Source: Siphonodentalium dalli (lineage: Eukaryota; Mollusca; Scaphopoda; Gadilida; Siphonodentaliidae). From it: a DNA stretch of 64,000 nt. Under the pieces are notes generated by a model. The model worked only from the letters and a program-made list of their open reading frames with translations. It was not told where the DNA came from and did not search any database. This document shows, one piece after another, positions 45,634-57,730 of this stretch (positions are counted from its first letter, which is position 1; every line of letters begins with the position of its first letter). The stretch spans positions 224,022,578 through 224,086,577 of the forward strand of contig CP136062.1 in assembly GCA_032622095.1 (NCBI GenBank), given 5' to 3'. Position numbers and translations under genes: made by a program.

Positions 45634-47784
45634 GTATGTTATTATCAAAGAGGGCAACTTTACAATGTTATGTTAAGACAAAAGGGGGGGACTTTACAAT
45701 GTTATGTTAAGATAAAAGAGGGTGATTTTACAATGTTATGTTATAATAAAAGAGGGGGACTTTACAATGTTATGTTATAATAAAAGAGGGGGACTTTACA
45801 ATGTTATGTTATAATAAAAGAGGGTGACTTTAAAATGTTATGTTATAATAAAAGAGGGGGACTTTACAATGTTATGTTATAATAAAAGAGGGGGACTTTA
45901 CAATGTTATGTTATAATAAAAGAGGTGGACTTTACAATGTTATGTTAAGATAAAGGGGGGGGACTTTACAATGTTATGTTAAGATAAAAGAGGGTGATTT
46001 TACAATGTTATGTTATAATAAAAGAGGGGGACTTTACAATGTTATGTTATAATAAAAGAGGGGGACTTTACAATGTTATGTTATGATAAAAGATGATGAC
46101 TTTACAATGTTATGTTATAATAAAAGAGGGGGACTTTACAATGTTATGTTATAATAAAAGAGGGTGACTTTAAAATGTTATGTTATAATAAAAGAGGGCG
46201 ACTTTACAATGTTATGTTATAATAAAAGAGGGGGACTTTACAATGTTATGTTGTAATAAAAGAGGGGGACTTTACAATGTTATGTTAAGATAAAAGGGGG
46301 GGACTTTACAATGTTATGTTAAGATAAAAGAGGGTGATTTTACAATGTTATGTTATGCTAAAAGAGGGGGACTTTACAATGTTATGTTATGCTAAAAGAG
46401 GGCGACTTTACAATGTTATGTTATATTAAAAGAGGGCGACTTTACAATGTTATGTTAAGATAAAAGAGGGGGACTTTACAATGTTATGTTATGATAAAAG
46501 AGGGCGACTTTACAATGTTATGTTAAGATAAAAGAGGGTGATTTTACAATGTTATGTTATAATAAAAGAGGGGGACTTTACAATGTTATGTTATGCTAAA
46601 AGAGGGGGACTTTACAATGTTATGTCATAATAAAAGAGGGCGACTTTACAATGTTATGTTATGATAAAAGAGGGCGACTTTACAATGTTATGTTAAGATA
46701 AAAGAGGGTGATTTTACAATGTTATGTTATGCTAAAAGAGGGGGACTTTACAATGTTATGTTATGCTAAAAGAGGGGGACTTTACAATGTTATGTCATAA
46801 TAAAAGAGGGCGACTTTACAATGTTATGTTATAATAAAAGAGGGGGACTTTACAATGTTATGTTATAATAAAAGAGGGGGACTTTACAATGTTATGTTAT
46901 GATAAAAGATGGTGATTTTACAATGTTATGTTATGCTAAAAGAGGGCGACTTTACAATGTTATGTCATAATAAAAGAGGGCGACTTTACAATGTTATGTT
47001 ATAATAAAAGAGGGGGACTTTAAAATGTTATGTTATAATAAAAGAGGGCGACTTTACAATGTTATGTTATGATAAAAGAGGGTGATTTTACAATGTTATA
47101 TTATGCTAAAAGAGGGTGACTTTACAATGTTATTTTATGATAAAAGAGAGCGACTTTACAATGTTATGTTATGATAAAAGAGGGCGACTTTACAATGTTA
47201 TGTTATAATAAAAGAGGGCGACTTTACAATGTTATGTTATAATAAAAGAGGGCGACTTTACAATGTTATGTTATAATAAAAGAGGGCGACTTTACAATGT
47301 TATGTTATGATAAAAGAGGTCGACTTTACAATGTTATGTTATGTTATGATAAAAGAGGGCAACTTTAAAATGTTATGTTATGATAAAAGAGGGCGACTTT
47401 ACAATGTTATGTTATGATAAAAGAGGGCGACTTTACAATGTTATGTTATGATAAAAGAGGGCGACTTTACAATGTTATGTTATAATAAAAGAGGTCGACT
47501 TTACAATGTTATGTTATAATAAAAGAGGGGGACATTACAATGTTATGTTATGATAAAAGAGGGCGACTTTACGATGTTACGTTATGATAAAAGACGGCGA
47601 CTTTACAATGTTATGTTATTATATAAGAGGGTGACTTTACAATGTTATGTTATGATAAAAGAGGGTAACTTTACAATCTTATGTTATGATAAAAGAGGGG
47701 TACTTTACAATGTTATGTTATGATAAAAGAGGGCGACTTTACAATGTTATGTTATGATAAAAGAGGGGGACTTTACAATGTTAT
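45630..47784. repeat. Minisatellite array d, 34-bp unit, about 63 copies
   Basis: Tandem 34-bp unit ATAATAAAAGAGGGGGACTT plus TACAATGTTATGTT, with variants (GGGCGAC, GGGTGATT, ATGATAAAAG, ATGCTAAAAG). The first unit overlaps the end of CTLD2 exon a and its donor. The array is cut at about 47784 by a transposon; about 194 bp of it continues at 60652-60845. Confidence 0.96.
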
Positions 47785-47960
47785 ATTTCCGCCAAAGGAA
47801 GCCTTTCACACTGAACTATATGGATATATGTCCTGCGTTTGTAAACCATAGTAGAAAGGAGTTAACTTTTTGGTCGCCTACCATTGGCTTGCTCGGAATC
47901 AGTCACGCATGCGCAGTCCCAATATAACTCACTTTACAGATTGAATTCGGCAGTTTATTT

Positions 47961-48960
47961 TCTGCTACGAAACCGAACGGAAGTCTAAAGGGAGTATTGT
48001 TCCGAATTTGTCGTTTAACAACTAGACTACAAATTCAATTTATCGATACAATATTTACAGGTCGCCTACGCGTTCGTTTTTAGAATTATTGTTTCGAATT
48101 CACGGACCGTTTCGCTTCAAACATACAATTGTCCGCGTTTTCGAACAGGCGGCGGACTTAAAATTTATCGAATATGAAAATCGACATTTCGCCATAATCA
48201 GCCGCCATTTCAAGGCCTTACGAGGCGCATAGATTATTGTGAGCAATACATCTATATAATTATTATAGCACCTATAAGGTATGATAGAATTTGTCAGATA
48301 TAAAAAATGCCACGTGATTCGCGACTGGAAGTCTCCTAATTTCATGGGAATTTATTTACGCGTGGACATTTATTTAGCAATAATTACCATCGCTACTGAT
48401 GCTATCTATCATAATGTTATGAACAACATTCTTTCACATAATACTTTGTTGTTTTATGGTTCAATACAACTGATCCAGATGTGTTGGTCACATTTGAACT
48501 TAAAGTTGATTACATCTTGGTTTATCAATGTAAAAACAGGTACCTAAGAATTAAACAGTAGTGTCATTATTACTTTAATAAATTGACAGAGATGGATATT
48601 TGACAAGTGTTATAATTCTGTTCATGGTTTGATTCTCGTAACGGAGCATCAACTTCAATGTAACAATCTCAGCCATGTGCTAGTGGACCGGGGATCGCAC
48701 CCTGGTCAGGGTATTCTGACAGAAATCAGAACTCGGTCCGATACCAAGTTTGTCGGGCTAAAAAGTCCCATTCGAGATTACTGAGACTAAATGGTGTCTC
48801 CTTCCGGAATACAAACATAATTGCTATCCTTCCTGTTCAGGTTTACCGAAAAGAAGGTGGGGGGAGACATTATTTATGGCAAGTAACCATATCAAATGTG
48901 AGCTTGGTACAAGAACAGGCTGTACATCCAATACAGCATGCATTGTTCATAAAGGGCATG
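47961..48960. other. Interior of the TIR element, left of the LTR retrotransposon
   Basis: No recognised domain. The minus-strand frame that enters from 58537 across the LTR insertion ends at a stop at 48892-48894. AATAAA-like signals on the minus strand occur near 48366 and 47955. Confidence 0.4.
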
Positions 48961-48964
48961 GTAG

Positions 48965-49762
48965 TGTGGTAGAGCACAGGGGTGGGTCTTAAGAGAACCA
49001 TGTCGCTATCACAAACATTTGTAGGGCTCTGAGTCTAAACATCTGGCAGGGTCTATAGTAAACTGAGCCTACCTTTAAAAGTCTTCATCATGCATTTATT
49101 CAATACTTATGCAAACGGAACACAATCCAACATCACGACACAGGGATGACATCACACACATCTACAGACAGCTAGACATCCAACAACATCAAACATCAGA
49201 CATCAGACATCAAGATGAGAGATCCAGATGACCAACGAAATAACAGGAGTTACAGGACCCATCCTTTGGAAAGCATAGGTCAGATGTCATAACATAGTAT
49301 TACTTATACTTTATAACTGTAACATTCTTCAGGCATAGAAGAATGTACGCTTACACTGAGTGTCAACAAGACTGACGATGTGCACTCCTCGGACGCTAAT
49401 TATGAACTGACAAAAGGCGGCAAATAAGCTTACCTGTGATTGGCTAAGACAACTTAGTCTCCCGACAGTTAGATCTCAGATTGGGCGATGAACTAGACAG
49501 AGGAAGACTTAAGCGGGTAAGAGATTGGGCGTAGATGGAAATAGGAAATAGCAAAATACAGATCAGCAATGAGACTAGAAAACGGGGAATGTGCAGAACG
49601 GAATAGCGCGAAATGGAATGAACCAAGTACGCGGAATGAAATGATTACAATGCGGCTATAAAATGTATATTAGTGAGTTAGGTTTAATAACTTAGTTAGT
49701 ATACATGTGTAGCATGTAATAAAGGCATATACTGATTTGGTATATAAAATAGCACGGTCACA
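48965..49762 (-). repeat. 3' LTR of the retrotransposon
   Basis: 798 bp. It matches 57731-58532 with roughly five substitutions and lacks four bases (CCAA) present near 58008. On the minus strand it begins TGTGACCGTGC directly after the polypurine tract. Confidence 0.95.
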
Positions 49763-49773
49763 CTCTCCCCTCT
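49763..49773 (-). other. Polypurine tract
   Basis: Minus-strand AGAGGGGAGAG abuts the 3' LTR start. This is the expected plus-strand DNA primer site of an LTR element. Confidence 0.85.
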
Positions 49774-50449
49774 GTTGACAAAATGACTCCCTAGTCATTT
49801 AAACCAATACTGAAAGGAAATGTCGCAAATAGACATGACTTTCAAACTCTGCAACTGATAATGGAAAATTATCATCTATAACATTCTCATACACAGAGAT
49901 AACCTTGACACCGACCTATCTTCAGAACTGAAATCAAATATCAGCATTATATAACTTCACTTAATCAACTTAATCTTCACTATCTGGCGTAGACAGTAAA
50001 CAACGTGAATATATCACACAACACCACTGAAATGGAATCACCACTGATTCACACTGGCTGGTCTATCTGAGAACTTCAATCATGAATACACAACAATCAA
50101 CAGAAATATGTTAAAATCATAATCATATATAGAAAGGAACACTTTATCACCTCACAGAGTATATAACAAAAAAAAAATAGAATTCCTTGAAAACTGGTAC
50201 CTCATATGAGTCGTAGCTCTACACTGGATCGTCAGCTGGAATAAGTGGAAATATCTCTGATCGTACGAAGATGATAAGTGATACCTAACAATACATAATA
50301 TCAATACATAATTTATAAAAGAATCAATTTTAAAAACAACTAACACAACAGGACAACGCCTATGTCCAATGTATACACACATCATTGAAACTGACATATC
50401 AGTAATATGGAATCACTGAATATAAGTGAGTGAACTGAAAATGATAATC

Positions 50450-51646
50450 TTATTCATCCAAGATAGTCTTCAGAATGGACTGAAGAACATCTGGAGCTAC
50501 CTTGGTGCAGATCTGATTTTCCATAAGCTTACGCAAAAGCTGATTCTTATATTCATCTTTTCCACCTGAAATGGGTTGAATATTTTTTGAAATATAATCA
50601 CCCATCCATGATGGAGGTTTCTTTGCTCTGCTAGATTTTCTAGGTACTGGTTTTGGTATGGAATCTGAACGAGAAATACTTTCTCTGTCTCCACTCTGAC
50701 TATTACTCGAGGCACCATCATCACCTGAAACATTCGCTTTCGCACCATCAACATTACCATCAACAACAACAGTATCTTCTGCAATAGATGCTAAAGGTAC
50801 ACGGACAATATCAACAACTTCATCATCATTCTCATCAGCCTCATCATTGCTATCACCTGTGGAACGAAGTTCAAGTTGACCTGTCGAATCCTGTGTAGCT
50901 GAAATATCAACATTACTGTCATCACCGACATCAGTTCTAACTTCCCTGAACTCATCTATTTGAGTGCGGTCGTCACCACAGGAAGAAGAAATACCACCAG
51001 CTTCCAATCTCGCAGGAAAGTCGTCACCCCGACGAGATGGAGCTGAACTGTCCACTGCATTAGGAGCAGATTTTATACCTGCAACGCCCTGTGGAACAAA
51101 CAATATCACTGATTCTTCATCTGAACCATCTATATGGTCTGAACCATTAATATGGTTATCACGAACTTCATCACGTGAAGTAACACTACCAGTACCTGAA
51201 ATACGACGTTTCCGCACCTTAGGCTCTGGTGGCCGTACAGGTGGGATAAGAGGATCTACAATTGGGGCATCAGCATCTCTCTGTTCAAGAGGAGATTTAA
51301 GGGCTGTGTCGTCATCTGGAAAGTCAAAGGGTAAAGAACCAATAGGCAACAAGTGGTTCCTATGTAAAGTTCTTTGCTTTCCACTGTCATCTTCTAAATT
51401 AAAAACAGGAATGTCAGAATTGGGTTAGGATTTAACAGTGTATACTTCGGAATCATATTTATCTGCCAATTTATGTCTGCCTTCGAAAGCTAATGTCTTT
51501 ACTAAGACTCTATCACCTACATGTATAGTTGCACCACGAAGCTTTCGATTATAATATTTGGCATTACTACTCTGAGCACCAGACATAGATTTGGATGCTA
51601 ATCTGTAAGAATCAGAAAGTCTGTCTGAGATCTGAAACATAATCAC
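50450..51646 (-). pseudogene. pol: Retrotransposon integrase C-terminal part and tail, with in-frame stop
   Basis: One reading frame from 51646 to 50450 interrupted by TAA at 51425-51427. Before the stop it shows the integrase C-terminal domain (NAKYYNRKLRGATIHVGDRV, then LVKT and HKLADKYDSEVYTV). After it comes RTLHRNHLLPIG, the usual end of that domain in many Ty3/gypsy elements, and then an acidic, low-complexity tail of nearly 300 residues with PRKSSRAKKPPSWMGDYI. The tail has a start codon at 51352 but is best read as the end of pol, not a separate gene. The upstream integrase core lies in another frame. Confidence 0.85.
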
Positions 51647-52416
51647 AATAAGAAGTTTGATCAGAATCAGGTTTATTCAGACCAAATAAAACATCAAGAG
51701 GTAACCGTGGTTCTCTTCCGAACATCAACTGAAAAGGAGCAAAACCAGTAGTTTCATGCCTAGTACAATTGTAAGCATGAACAAGAGGACCTATGTGAGA
51801 TTTCCCATCATGTTTCTGGTCAGGATTAAGAGTACCTAACATACTGATAAGTGTGCGATTAAATCGCTCTGTAACACCATTCCCCATCGGATGATAAGGA
51901 GTAGTTCGGGACTTCTTGATGCTGCAAAGCTGACAAAGTTCAGAAATAAGTTGAGATTCAAAATTAGCACCTTGATCACTATGGATACGTTGAGGATAAC
52001 CATAATGAATAAAGAAATTGTTAAACAATACATCAGCAGTAGTTTTTGCAGTCATGTTCCTTGTAGGATAAGCCTGTGCATATTTAGTAAAATGATCTGT
52101 CATAACAAGAACATATTGGTAACCACCTTTAGAACAATCAAGTGTAAGAAAATCAATACAAACAAGTTCAACAGGTTGAGAAGTAGTAATGGATACCAAA
52201 GGGGCTCTGAAATTCGGATTAGTTTTCACTCGAAGACATCTATGACAGTGTTTTATCCAATCATCGACAGCACTGTCGATACCTGGAAAATAAAATCTTT
52301 CTTTCACAAGTGAAACTGTTCTGTCACGACCTGGATGTCCTATATCATTATGTAATGATTTAAGAACAAAAGAAATCTGTGAATGTGGTAAAACAAGCTG
52401 AGTGGTGGTTTTACCA
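51612..52416 (-). pseudogene. pol: Retrotransposon integrase: zinc-binding and catalytic core, frameshifted at both ends
   Basis: The frame contains the HHCC zinc-binding region (HNDIGHPGRDRT at its start, CHRC further on) and the catalytic core: D in VCIDFL, D in HSDQG, and E in GVTERFNRTL with exactly 35 residues between the last two, so D,D-35-E is intact. It is out of frame with the upstream protease-RT frame near 52415-52420 and stops early at 51612 after YVSDLRQTF. Homology resumes in the frame of 51646, indicating a second small indel. Integrase would join element DNA to the host chromosome; this copy should not make it whole unless the breaks are sequencing errors. Confidence 0.88.
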
Positions 52417-55400
52417 TTAAAAGTGGACTCCTCGCTGCAACCTAAGCTTAGAAAAATGTCTTAAAAATGCTGAATGAAGCTTAGAAGGGGGAAGGGACTT
52501 TCTCTTTGGGCAACTATTTCTTCTCACGGCTGATAACCATACGGACAATACATCATCTCTTTCCTGCAATCTTCTCCAATCCCTATAATTCATTTCATCA
52601 AGATCATGGCCTACATCATCTTGAACAGAATTTAAAACATCAGTGCTGCAACATAAACTTTCAACAAAAGGTTGCTGAACCTGTAATGAATTACAAATAA
52701 CTTTTACTGAATCATTTGTAATAATATCTGGAGGAGGTGTATCCAACCTGGATAAGGCATCTGCATCGGTATTAAATTTACCGGGTCTGTAAACAATATC
52801 AAATTTAAAAGAACCTAAGGCTGATAACCATCTCTGTCCAGTGGCATCTAATTTGGCTGAAGTTAAAACATAAGTTAAGGGATTGTTATCAGTATACACT
52901 ACAAAATAATTACCATATAAATAGTCATAAAACTTTTCTGTAACTGCCCACTTTAAAGCTAAAAATTCTAACTTATGTGCCGGGTAATTCTTTTCTGCTG
53001 CTGTGGTTCCTCGGCTGCCATACGCAATAACTCTCTTCACGCCCTCGATCTCTTGGTAAAGGACACAACCTAAACCATGAAGGGACGCATCAGTATGGAC
53101 CTCAAAGGGCCTGCTGTAATCGGGGTAACCTAAAATGGGGGGATTAGAAAGACGATCTTTCAAAGTATCAAATGCAGACTGCTGCTCATGCTCCCATTTC
53201 CATTTCCCTGTAAAAGAGGATTTAACCTTGTTCTTTGGCTTCTTTGTATTTGTAGGGGGAAGTAAATCTGTCAAGGGCTTAGCAATCCTGGAAAAATTAG
53301 GACAATACTTTCTATAATAACCTGCAAAGCCAAGAAATGATCGCAATTGATCAGAGTTCTTGGGAACTGGCCAGTTGACAATTTTGTCAACATTCGCAGG
53401 ATCCGTCTCGATACCTTTCTTTGAAACTACATGGCCTACATATGAGACACGGCGCATGAAAAATTTACACTTTGCTGGAGCCAGTTTCAAACCACATTCT
53501 CTGAGCCTGTCAAAAACAAGTCTAAGTCGCTCCAACATCTCTGGAACAGATTTTGACCATACAATGACGTCATCAACATAAATATTACATATTTTCCTGT
53601 TAAGACCATCGAGGCAGTCTTCCATCATTCTCTGAAAGCTAGAAGGACTATTGTTCAAACCAAATGCAAGTCTATTATATTCATAGAAACCTAGACCTCC
53701 AACAGTAAAAGCTGTTCTCTTCTTGTGCTCCTCTGCAATCTCCAATTGATGAAAACCAGATTTGAGGTCAAGAACTGAGTAGTACTTGGCACCTGCTAAG
53801 TAATCAAAAAGGTCTTCAGGCCTAGGGAGTGCATAATTATCTGGAATAGTGCGTTTATTTAAAATTCTAAAATCTGTACACATACGAAGGTCATTTGAAC
53901 CCTTCTTCCTAACTAAAACAACATTAGAAGAATATGGACTGTGAGAACGGCGTATAATGCCGGCAGCTAACAACTGGTGAAGATGATTTCTCACTTCATC
54001 AATCATGCTTGGAGGTAAACGTCTCGAACGATCCTTGAAAGGTGTAGAATCATACATGTCGATCCTATGCTTAACTGCACTGTAAAAACCTAAGTCATGA
54101 TCATGCTGTGAAAAAACATCTGAAAATTCTTTGATAAGATTCAATGCAACAGATATATCCTTTGCATCATCAAGAGAAGAAACATCAATAGTAATTTTAT
54201 CAAGAAATGAAGAGGTAGTCTCTGAACCTGGGGAGGTTTCAATATCTTGCTCAACAGAGACTGGCTGTACCTGACAAATAACAGAGTTAGGTGCTATACT
54301 GATAGTCCTAGAAGAAATATTTGACAAGTGAACATCAACAGTATCAGTGCTCTTGAAATCATATTTCACAATATATGGACCTATCTCTAAAAATTTGAAC
54401 CGTTCATCATCTGGAAGAGGCTGCAAAATAGCACATGTGGGTTGGTACGGAATCTTATGATCAATAAAACCAGTAACAACTTTCTTAGTATTAGGATGGA
54501 GAATAACATGAGTATTCTCAGCAGACTTTACATGACCTAGAACAAAGTTGTGTTTAGCAAGTTCTTTCTCCCTAGAAATCATGCATCTGAATGCCATGAA
54601 CCAAGATGATGACAAGTTTGCATTCTGTAAAAACCTGTTACCATGTGCACCCTTGCACAACTGCATGAGTTCTGAAAGAATATTAGTTCCTAGCAAAACT
54701 GGCACTGACATGTTATAAGAACTGTTTGGCACTACAAGAAAAATGAACTCTTTACTGGAATCTTGTCCTAAAGAAGGAACTGTAATAGGACACTGAATGT
54801 ATCCAAGATAAGGGAGTTTGTTGCCATCAGCACACTCTATATTAAGTATAACGGACAAGGGCTGCAAAGGAATATGTTTCAAGAAAGTGCTGTAAAATTG
54901 CTCGCAAATTGTGGAGCAAGTCGAACCTGTATCAACAAGAGCCTTAGTATTGTAACCTGAAACAATAATATCTGACTCTGTAGCATTTCCATTTATACAA
55001 TGTTCCTTACTGGAATCATTAACAAATTGTGATTTGTTAATATATCTCCGGGATCTATCCTGTGGACGGAAAAATTTATTTCTATCATAGTAGCGATAGT
55101 ATCCACCTTTCCTACCAGATACGTACTCTCCTTGTAATCTATCATTTGTGTGATTACTATAATCATTTCTCTCATCTGAAACATTATGTGACTCCTTCTG
55201 AAAATAATGAGCATTATCGCTTCTCTCAGTATACTGCCTTCTGTGATTCCTATTCCTATATCTCTGCACACGTCGTCTGGAGTAAGAGTTATAACCACTG
55301 TTATAATTATCATTTCTGTAATATTCATCATTGCTGTAATTATTATCATAACTATTTTCACTATTTCTCTTCAACTCCTCTATCCGAACTGTCAATTCCA

Positions 55401-55452
55401 ATATCTCAGCCTGTATCTTCAACATAACTTCCTCTGAAATCTGTGACGCCAT
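52417..55452 (-). CDS. pol: Retrotransposon polyprotein: N-terminal basic region, protease, reverse transcriptase, RNase H
   Basis: A 1011-residue frame. Residues 1-30 look like a short coiled coil; 30-150 are Asn/Tyr/Arg-rich with many RR and YR pairs, with no CCHC zinc knuckle and no recognisable capsid. Aspartic protease: LVDTGSTCSTI (DTG at 174-176). Reverse transcriptase about 490-680: LDLKSGFHQLEI at 561, AFGLNNSPSSFQ at 596, catalytic YVDD at 625-628. RNase H about 775-905: TDAS near 787, TDNN at 854, GKFNTDADALSR at 891. RT and RNase H motifs are complete. The frame ends just before integrase by a frameshift. The ATG at 55452 is the first in frame; the 2.3 kb upstream to the 5' LTR has no long frame. 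Confidence 0.93.
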   Translation of the reverse strand: MASQISEEVMLKIQAEILELTVRIEELKRNSENSYDNNYSNDEYYRNDNYNSGYNSYSRRRVQRYRNRNHRRQYTERSDNAHYFQKESHNVSDERNDYSNHTNDRLQGEYVSGRKGGYYRYYDRNKFFRPQDRSRRYINKSQFVNDSSKEHCINGNATESDIIVSGYNTKALVDTGSTCSTICEQFYSTFLKHIPLQPLSVILNIECADGNKLPYLGYIQCPITVPSLGQDSSKEFIFLVVPNSSYNMSVPVLLGTNILSELMQLCKGAHGNRFLQNANLSSSWFMAFRCMISREKELAKHNFVLGHVKSAENTHVILHPNTKKVVTGFIDHKIPYQPTCAILQPLPDDERFKFLEIGPYIVKYDFKSTDTVDVHLSNISSRTISIAPNSVICQVQPVSVEQDIETSPGSETTSSFLDKITIDVSSLDDAKDISVALNLIKEFSDVFSQHDHDLGFYSAVKHRIDMYDSTPFKDRSRRLPPSMIDEVRNHLHQLLAAGIIRRSHSPYSSNVVLVRKKGSNDLRMCTDFRILNKRTIPDNYALPRPEDLFDYLAGAKYYSVLDLKSGFHQLEIAEEHKKRTAFTVGGLGFYEYNRLAFGLNNSPSSFQRMMEDCLDGLNRKICNIYVDDVIVWSKSVPEMLERLRLVFDRLRECGLKLAPAKCKFFMRRVSYVGHVVSKKGIETDPANVDKIVNWPVPKNSDQLRSFLGFAGYYRKYCPNFSRIAKPLTDLLPPTNTKKPKNKVKSSFTGKWKWEHEQQSAFDTLKDRLSNPPILGYPDYSRPFEVHTDASLHGLGCVLYQEIEGVKRVIAYGSRGTTAAEKNYPAHKLEFLALKWAVTEKFYDYLYGNYFVVYTDNNPLTYVLTSAKLDATGQRWLSALGSFKFDIVYRPGKFNTDADALSRLDTPPPDIITNDSVKVICNSLQVQQPFVESLCCSTDVLNSVQDDVGHDLDEMNYRDWRRLQERDDVLSVWLSAVRRNSCPKRKSLPPSKLHSAFLRHFSKLRLQRGVHF

Positions 55453-57714
55453 CTTTCACTAACTCGCAAATAGCTAGGAAAAATTTGAAAGTATTTCAAC
55501 GACGATCGACCTACAAATTCTAAGAAATATCTCGGAAAAAAAAACAAGTGTCGCTTTAACTAACTGGAATAAAAAATGATTCAAGTCGAAACCTACAAGA
55601 GAATTCGGGGAAAAAAATCACTAAGTGTAAAGGTCAAAGTAATTAACCTTGTTGAACGCTGAAAACGTCAAGTGAAAATAAACTCAATATCTGAAAAACC
55701 GACGCGCTGAAATTTATACAGAAAAACCTAAGTATTTTCTGCAAACCAACTCAGAAATCACTGAAAAACAAAATTCATTTTGTAATTAAACCTGCGGAAA
55801 AAAACAATTCTGCGGAAAAATTTAATTCAAGAAAAATTCTCAAGTCCAACTACGTAAGACAATTTCTGAAAAATAAAAATTTCTCAAGTTTGCTGTAAAT
55901 CAGAACACTGTAAGTCACCTACAATTTAACTACCAAGCGTATACCTACAAATCGCATCAAAATTCAAAATTAATCTGCGATTAAATATTCAAGTCACCTA
56001 TTTCCGCTCACTATCTGACGTTAACTGAAAAAATTTCAAAGTCAGATCTAACCTGATCAATCACAAACTACAACTCAACAATGGAAAAATAAATTAATTT
56101 TCCACGACGTCACCAACAAGTCACCTAATTTCAAGTTAATTGTGCCGTCCGGCGACAAAACTGAAATATAATCAATCACGTGTTGACGCAACAACACATA
56201 TGAACATTAAAGTTCACCGTCAACTGAAAGTTGATTCGAAAAATTATTTTCCGAACTTGCTCTGAAAAATCACCTATTTTCGAGCTATATACTCCACCGT
56301 CAACTACAAAATTCTCAAATCACAATTCACCGTCACTGAAAATCAATAAAGATTTTTACAATCACCTATTGTCGCACTATAAATTCACCGTCGTCTGAAA
56401 ATTTTAATACAAATTTCACTTCCGCTTGCATGCTAAGTGTGGACTGGCTGAAAATTTATAAGTTTTCTTGCCGACAACTGCTACTAATTAGTTTGGTTAA
56501 GTTAACTTCCACCTAATTAGTGTCGCGAAGAATTTAACTCATGCACATATCTGATGAAATGAGATGAAAGCAAGCGCGATGCGTACTTGGCTCACAAAAA
56601 AAAAAATTAGTGGGAAAGAGGGTGTGTCAGGGTCAGGGTCAGGGTTGACTCACCGTTAACCTGAGACTCCGACGACTGCAGACTCCGACAACAACTTACC
56701 ATGTCATGACTATCAACAAACCAAGATGACAACACCTGCTTGTACTACCAGAACTAGTTGGGACAATTTGTCCAACACCGGGTCTGAAAACTACTAACTT
56801 ATTAATGCAAAGTCAGAATTGCATTGCATAATGTTGGAGACAAAAGGTATTTATCACAATGTCACAACAAAGTGACGACCGAATGTCCAGAAATTTAGAA
56901 AAATTCTCGACCAATTTCGGTTTCAGAAAATCTCCGGTAATGTGCAATGATAGTCACCTTGCAATTCACAAGCTGACATTTGGCCTATGCATTCAGTACT
57001 GGAACATTTAATACAACAAATGTCACTTCTTTGACAATGTTTTAGTCAAAGAAAAACTTTGACAGCATACAATACATAATGTGTGTCTGGACGGATATAT
57101 TATATACCTAACTACACCTTAACAAAAGCTAATAATTAGCTTTAAAGGCTACTAAAGTTGGTCAGACTATACAACAACAAACTACCATTTGCTTATTTGT
57201 TTACTTTCTGTTCTGACCAATAGAAAAAATAATCCGGTGACGAAACGAAAACGAAACCACGGACTACCAAATTCCGGAAAACACAACTTTACCGGGTTTC
57301 AATTTACCAAAATCCGGACCACGATATATTGGCAGAGTAACAAATCGAATGTAATGCCTGGACGTTGCCCAAACGCTAAAAACGACTAAACAGAGCTGAC
57401 AATACAAAAATTTAGACATAATTATGATATTAAAGGAATACAGCCACACCAAAACAATGTGTTTACAAATTTCACTGAATAACATGAAAATTTTAAATTT
57501 TCAACAAAATTCATCAATTTTCAACAGAATTTATGTTTTTTTATGCATTTTTTAGCATAAAACTGTTCAAATCTGATTGTCTCTTCCACTCCAACGCTGA
57601 ATATCTCCAGAAATCCTGATTGTCATTTTTTCAGACCGAAAACACGAAATTTCACCAAGTTCCAATTTTCTCACCAATTTCAAAGATCCACACTATACTC
57701 AGAGATTAAAGCTA
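55453..57714 (-). other. Long 5' leader of the retrotransposon
   Basis: About 2.26 kb between the primer-binding site and the first pol ATG with no frame above about 75 codons on the minus strand. A Gag frame would be expected here. The segment is A-rich on the plus strand with many GAAAAAT/TGAAAA words. Either gag has been lost or the leader is naturally long. Confidence 0.7.
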
Positions 57715-57729
57715 TACACGTGGGCGCCA
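57715..57729 (-). other. Primer-binding site
   Basis: Minus-strand TGGCGCCCACGTGTA begins one base inside the 5' LTR. TGGCGCC is the complement of a tRNA 3' end of lysine type, as used by several retroelements. Assignment to tRNA-Lys is tentative. Confidence 0.75.
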
Positions 57730-57730
57730 T

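Noticed and set aside
48650-48780. tRNA-like or SINE B-box (GGTGCGATCCCCGG on the minus strand)
   Set aside because: No matching A box at the right distance and no cloverleaf could be drawn; probably chance.
49444-49626. 60-codon frame repeated at 58214-58396
   Set aside because: It lies inside both LTRs, so the repetition only reflects LTR identity. No domain.
50450-51352. 300-codon frame as an independent gene
   Set aside because: It is in the same frame as the integrase C-terminal domain just upstream, separated only by one stop, and starts within the conserved RTLHRNHLLPIG region. It is the tail of pol.
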